Assembly: GCA_035465395.1 (NCBI GenBank)
Contig: DATHRK010000073.1
Location: 1-64,000 of the forward strand
DNA: 64,000 bases
From: DATHRK01 sp035465395
GTDB lineage: Bacteria; Gemmatimonadota; Gemmatimonadetes; Longimicrobiales; RSA9
Reading direction: 5' to 3'
Made by a program: the position numbers and the translations under genes. Positions 61,123 through 64,000 of the stretch are shown here, in pieces (position 1 is the stretch's first letter; every line of letters begins with the position of its first letter). The notes beneath the pieces are model-generated. The model did no database searches, had not been told where the DNA came from, and saw nothing but the letters and a program-made list of their open reading frames with translations.

Positions 61123-61150
61123 TCCGCCGGTTCTCCACACCCGTCCACCT

Positions 61151-61188
61151 ACCAAGTTTACATAATGTGTATTATGCGAAGTATTGGT
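61151..61188. repeat. AT-rich nested palindrome between two convergent genes
   Basis: An exact inverted repeat CATAAT-GTGT-ATTATG (61161-61176) lies inside outer arms ACCAA (61151-61155) and TTGGT (61184-61188). The stretch is about 65% AT in a 70% GC region. It lies 28 bases past the plsC-like stop and 83 bases from the end of the opposing TPR gene. There is no U-run on either strand. A bidirectional terminator, a protein-binding site or a mobile-element scar are possible. Confidence 0.6.
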
Positions 61189-61271
61189 CGGAGCAAACGA
61201 GGGTGGACGGACGGCGGACTGAGAACGGCGGTCGGGGGGCTTGCGGCTGCGACGGGTCGCGACGTCGGCGA

Positions 61272-61967
61272 TCAGGTCCCGGCGGCCTGCGCCATCGCCT
61301 CCGCTTCGCCCAGCCGCAGGCGCAGCAGCGCGACCCGGGGATCGTTTTCGTCGATCTCGTCCAACGCGCGTCGGTACAGCTCGGCGGCCGCGGAGGCGTC
61401 GTTCTGCTGCATGCGCACACGCGCCGCGTCGGTCGTGGCCTGGACCCGCTGGAACGCGCGGGGGGCGCCCTCCGCGATGCGCAGGTACTCGGCGGCGGCG
61501 TCATCCCAGCGCTCCGCCTGTTCGTAGGCCACGGCCGCGAGCCACGCGGCGTTGGTCCCCATCGGGGCGTCGAGGTCGCCGGCGATCGGGCGCACCGCGT
61601 CCAGCGCCTCGTCGTTCCGGCCTTCTCCCAGCAGGAGCTGGGCGAGCAACAAGCGGCCTTCCCTGCCCGACGGCGTGCCGCCGAAATTCTCGAGATAGGT
61701 TCCCAGGTCGCGCACGGCGAGCGGAACGTTGCCGCTGGAGGCGGTCTGGCGGATCGCACCCAGCTCGGCGCTAGCGGCGTCGCGCAGCGTGCGCTGGTAG
61801 CGAACCCAGTAGAGCGTGCCGGCGACGAGGATGGCGATCACGATCCCGCTGATCGTCGCGACGCGGGCGTTTCGCTTGAACCAATCGCTGGCGGAGAGAA
61901 CGGTCGCGACGAAGCGATCGTCGGGCGTTTCCGGCGAGCGATGGGGTGCGTTGGGGTGCTTGGCCAT
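61272..61967 (-). CDS. YfgM-like membrane-anchored TPR protein
   Basis: 231 residues. A short cytoplasmic lead, one membrane helix at about 36-55 ('VATISGIVIAILVAGTLYWV'), then a TPR-rich domain ('LLLAQLLLGEGRNDEALDAV', 'AAVAYEQAERWDDAAAEYLRIA', 'DASAAAELYRRALDEIDEND'). YfgM proteins are ancillary SecYEG partners that help periplasmic folding in E. coli. Placement divergent from a BamA-like gene fits an envelope-biogenesis role. Confidence 0.75.
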   Translation of the reverse strand: MAKHPNAPHRSPETPDDRFVATVLSASDWFKRNARVATISGIVIAILVAGTLYWVRYQRTLRDAASAELGAIRQTASSGNVPLAVRDLGTYLENFGGTPSGREGRLLLAQLLLGEGRNDEALDAVRPIAGDLDAPMGTNAAWLAAVAYEQAERWDDAAAEYLRIAEGAPRAFQRVQATTDAARVRMQQNDASAAAELYRRALDEIDENDPRVALLRLRLGEAEAMAQAAGT

Positions 61968-62133
61968 ATCGTGGCGCGCGTGCGCGCGGCTGTCGGCGTC
62001 GATCTCCGGGCACCGTCGCGTGTATGCAAGGCGACGGCCCCTGCGCAGCCTGAAAGACTAGGCAAACAGCGGCATCCGGTCAATCGGGCGGGGTGGCCTC
62101 CGTCTTGCGCGCCGCGTAGCGCGAGGGCGCGCG

Positions 62134-62162
62134 TTGCGGCGCCGACCCGCCCCCGTCACAAT
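62134..62162 (+). promoter_or_regulatory. Putative promoter for the BamA/TamA-like gene
   Basis: TTGCGG (62134-62139), 17-base spacer, CACAAT (62157-62162). Transcription would start near 62169, 21 bases before the GTG start. The remaining intergenic DNA from 61968 has no recognised gene. Confidence 0.4.
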
Positions 62163-62189
62163 CTCCTCGCACATGGAGCCCCAACGTCC

Positions 62190-64000
62190 GTGAGGAAACG
62201 ACCTTACCGCCCGCTCGGTAGCCGCTTCGGCATCGCGTTGGGGGCGGTGGCAGCCCTGGCACTCGCCTCCGGCGGCTGCGTGCGAACGCCCGGGGCGGAC
62301 CTCTTCCCCACGTTCGTGGATCTCGCGGGCGGCGAAGTCGTAGACGTGACGTTCGAGGGCGCGGAGCCGTTCGGGGAGGACACCCTCCAGGCATTGATCG
62401 GGACCAAGGCGACCCGCTGCTCCCTGCTGGGCATACCACTCTGCATCGGAGGCGTCGGCCGGAAGCGCGGCTACCTGGACCTGGAGGTCCTGAGGGACGA
62501 CGTGCGCCGCCTGGCCCTGTTCTACCGGCAGAACGGCTTCTTCGGGACGACCGTGCGCCCCGAGGTCGACGCCGAGGAGGTCGACGCCTCGGCCGACGAG
62601 GACGACCGTCCAAACGTCACCGTGACGTTCCGGATCTCGCGGGGAGACGCGGTGCTCGTCGAGCGGCTCGGCATCGAGGGTCTGGACGGCGCGCTCGACA
62701 CGGCCGAAGTCCGCCGGCGGCTGCCGCTCGCCGAGGGCGACACGTTCCGCCTCCCGGCCTTCACCGCGTCCGCCGATACCATCCTCGGCCAGCTTCGCCG
62801 GCAGGGCTACGCGTTCTCGGAGGTCCTGCGCAACTTCGGCGTGGATACGCTGCGCGACCGCGCCGACGCCGAGCTCCTGGCGATCCCCGGTCCGGTCGTG
62901 CGGGTGGACTCCGTGATCGTCCTGGGCGGCGAGCACATGGGGCGCAGCACGGTGCTCCGGCAGGTGGGGGTGCGACAGGAGGATCTCCTGCGCCAGGACC
63001 GCCTCTCGGAGGCCCAGCGCAACCTCTACAACCTCGAGATCATCCGCTTCGCGTCCGTGTCCGTGGCGCCCGACTCGCTCCAGTCGAACCCGAACGACAG
63101 CACGCGCGCGACCGTGCTCGTACAGGTGGACGAGGGCGACGTGCACGTCGTCGACGCCGGCGTCGGCTTCGGGGACGTGAGCTGCGGCCGCGTAGACGCG
63201 ACCTGGGTGAGCCGCTCCTTCCTGGGCGGCGCGCGACGCCTGGCGATCGGCGGCAACGTGTCCAAGCTCGGGCAGGGCGACCCGCTCGCCTTTGATTTCG
63301 GGCGCAGCGTCTGCGACGAGTTCAACACCGACGTGCTCGGCAACGAGCTGGACTTCGGCGATGAGCTCGACTATCAGCTGACCGCGGACCTCACCCGCCC
63401 GTTCTTCATCAGCGCCCGTAACCAGCTCACCCTTACCGGGTTCGTGGAGCGGGTCAGTGAGCCGCAGGTCTTCCAGCGCAGCGCTCGCGGCGGGCGCCTC
63501 GGGGTGCAGCGCCGCTTCGCCTCGGGCGACCTCGGCACCATCGGCTTGAGCGCGGAGCGCGCGTCGGTGGACGCCTCCGACGCGGTGTTCTGCTTCGCGC
63601 TCCTCATCTGCGGGTCCGGCGACGTCAACGTGCTGAGCGCACCCCGGTGGCGGAACGGCTTCGACCTGGCCCTCAGCAGAGACCGCACCGACCGCCCGAT
63701 CGACCCGCGCGGCGGCTACCAGGCCCGCGCCTCGGCGACCTGGGCGACGCGCGGCCTGGGGTCCGACCTGCGGTTCGTGCAGGTGGCCCTCGGCGCCGCC
63801 TCCTACCACGAGGTCAAGCCGGCGTGGGTCGTGGCGGGCCAGCTCCGCCTCGCGAGCTTCCTGGGCACCGCGCAGATCAGCGTGGACTCGGCCGGCGATC
63901 CCAACGCCGACGTGTTGCCGCCCGACGAGCGGCTCTTCGCGGGCGGTGCGACGAGCGTGCGCGGCTTCGGCCAGAACACCCTCGGGCCCGGCGTGTGGAT
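62190..64000 (+). CDS. BamA/TamA-like outer membrane protein, 3' end cut off
   Basis: At least 603 residues from GTG 62190; an ATG at 62173 hits a stop at once. A signal peptide ends near 'LASGGC' with a Cys but no clear lipobox. POTRA-like segments follow ('YLDLEVLRDDVRRLALFYRQ', 'VERLGIEGLDGALDTAEVRR', 'VDSVIVLGGEHMGRSTVLRQ'). A 16-strand-type barrel begins near 'VVDAGVGFGDVSCGRVDATW', and the hallmark VRGF appears in 'FAGGATSVRGFGQNTLGPG' at the window end. Proteins of this family insert or translocate outer membrane proteins. Whether it is BamA itself or a TamA-type relative is undecided. Confidence 0.88.
   Translation, partial: MRKRPYRPLGSRFGIALGAVAALALASGGCVRTPGADLFPTFVDLAGGEVVDVTFEGAEPFGEDTLQALIGTKATRCSLLGIPLCIGGVGRKRGYLDLEVLRDDVRRLALFYRQNGFFGTTVRPEVDAEEVDASADEDDRPNVTVTFRISRGDAVLVERLGIEGLDGALDTAEVRRRLPLAEGDTFRLPAFTASADTILGQLRRQGYAFSEVLRNFGVDTLRDRADAELLAIPGPVVRVDSVIVLGGEHMGRSTVLRQVGVRQEDLLRQDRLSEAQRNLYNLEIIRFASVSVAPDSLQSNPNDSTRATVLVQVDEGDVHVVDAGVGFGDVSCGRVDATWVSRSFLGGARRLAIGGNVSKLGQGDPLAFDFGRSVCDEFNTDVLGNELDFGDELDYQLTADLTRPFFISARNQLTLTGFVERVSEPQVFQRSARGGRLGVQRRFASGDLGTIGLSAERASVDASDAVFCFALLICGSGDVNVLSAPRWRNGFDLALSRDRTDRPIDPRGGYQARASATWATRGLGSDLRFVQVALGAASYHEVKPAWVVAGQLRLASFLGTAQISVDSAGDPNADVLPPDERLFAGGATSVRGFGQNTLGPGVW

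Noticed and set aside
61165..61527. A plus-strand frame starting inside the palindrome
   Set aside because: It runs antisense to the TPR gene with Ala/Arg-rich composition and no domain.
1..64000. tRNA or rRNA genes, CRISPR arrays, insertion sequences
   Set aside because: Gaps between genes are short and were read by eye; none showed cloverleaf arms, regularly spaced repeats or transposase genes. A covariance-model scan would be needed to exclude small RNAs.

Overview
This 64 kb window is a piece of a high-GC (about 70%) chromosome from a Gram-negative-type (diderm) bacterium. Evidence for an outer membrane: KDO synthesis genes, the Lpt lipopolysaccharide export genes, a BamA/TamA-like barrel and another predicted barrel protein. 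A 14-gene complex I operon and an aerobic-type central metabolism set fit a respiratory organism, and menC fits menaquinone use. Many GTG/TTG starts, Ala/Gly-rich tails on conserved proteins and the mixture of gene families resemble Gemmatimonadota. That phylum call is inference, since no rRNA gene is present. No tRNA, rRNA, CRISPR array, insertion sequence or prophage was seen.

Layout. 1-4004 (minus): a truncated carboxypeptidase-regulatory-domain protein, menC, and a divergent phosphoenolpyruvate carboxylase (ppc). 4030-4695: a remnant antitoxin (toxin-binding domain only) followed by an intact RES toxin. 4791-8788: a DUF697 membrane protein, dcd, a DUF2268-like lipoprotein with a broken metalloprotease motif, and an amidohydrolase. 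8789-9305: a long leader holding a promoter-like pair and a near-perfect Rex redox operator. 9306-24297: nuoABCDEFGHIJKLMN in canonical order, with most start and stop codons overlapping. 24336-32811: phosphohexomutase, a UPF0182 membrane protein, carbamate kinase, sucCD, an EIIA-CBS fusion protein and ndk, partly translationally coupled. 32886-38908: yceD-rpmF-plsX-fabH-fabD-fabG-acpP-fabF, the classic ribosomal L32 and fatty acid cluster. 39030-42856: DedA, a XerC/D recombinase, a TrpG/PabA glutaminase and a predicted outer membrane barrel.

43046-53348 is an envelope superoperon: kdsB-pyrG-kdsA-kdsC-kdsD-lptC-lptA-lptB-rpoN. CTP synthase (PyrG) supplies CTP for KdsB, KdsD/A/C make KDO, and LptC/A/B carry finished lipopolysaccharide outward. 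LptB has an unrecognised N-terminal extension of about 160 residues, and LptA is about three times normal size. 53369-59043 holds a membrane-anchored GT2 enzyme, a UPF0104-type flippase-like protein, a YfhO-like multispanning protein and a GT4 glycosyltransferase, plausibly a lipid-linked glycosylation module. 59066-61122 carries a polyprenol-phosphate mannosyltransferase-like gene, a zinc-ribbon protein and an acyltransferase. A YfgM-like TPR protein and a truncated BamA/TamA-like gene end the window.

The most interesting observations are the Rex operator at the nuo promoter, the LptB fusion with the enlarged LptA beside it, the RES toxin with a decapitated antitoxin, and the GT2/UPF0104/YfhO module.
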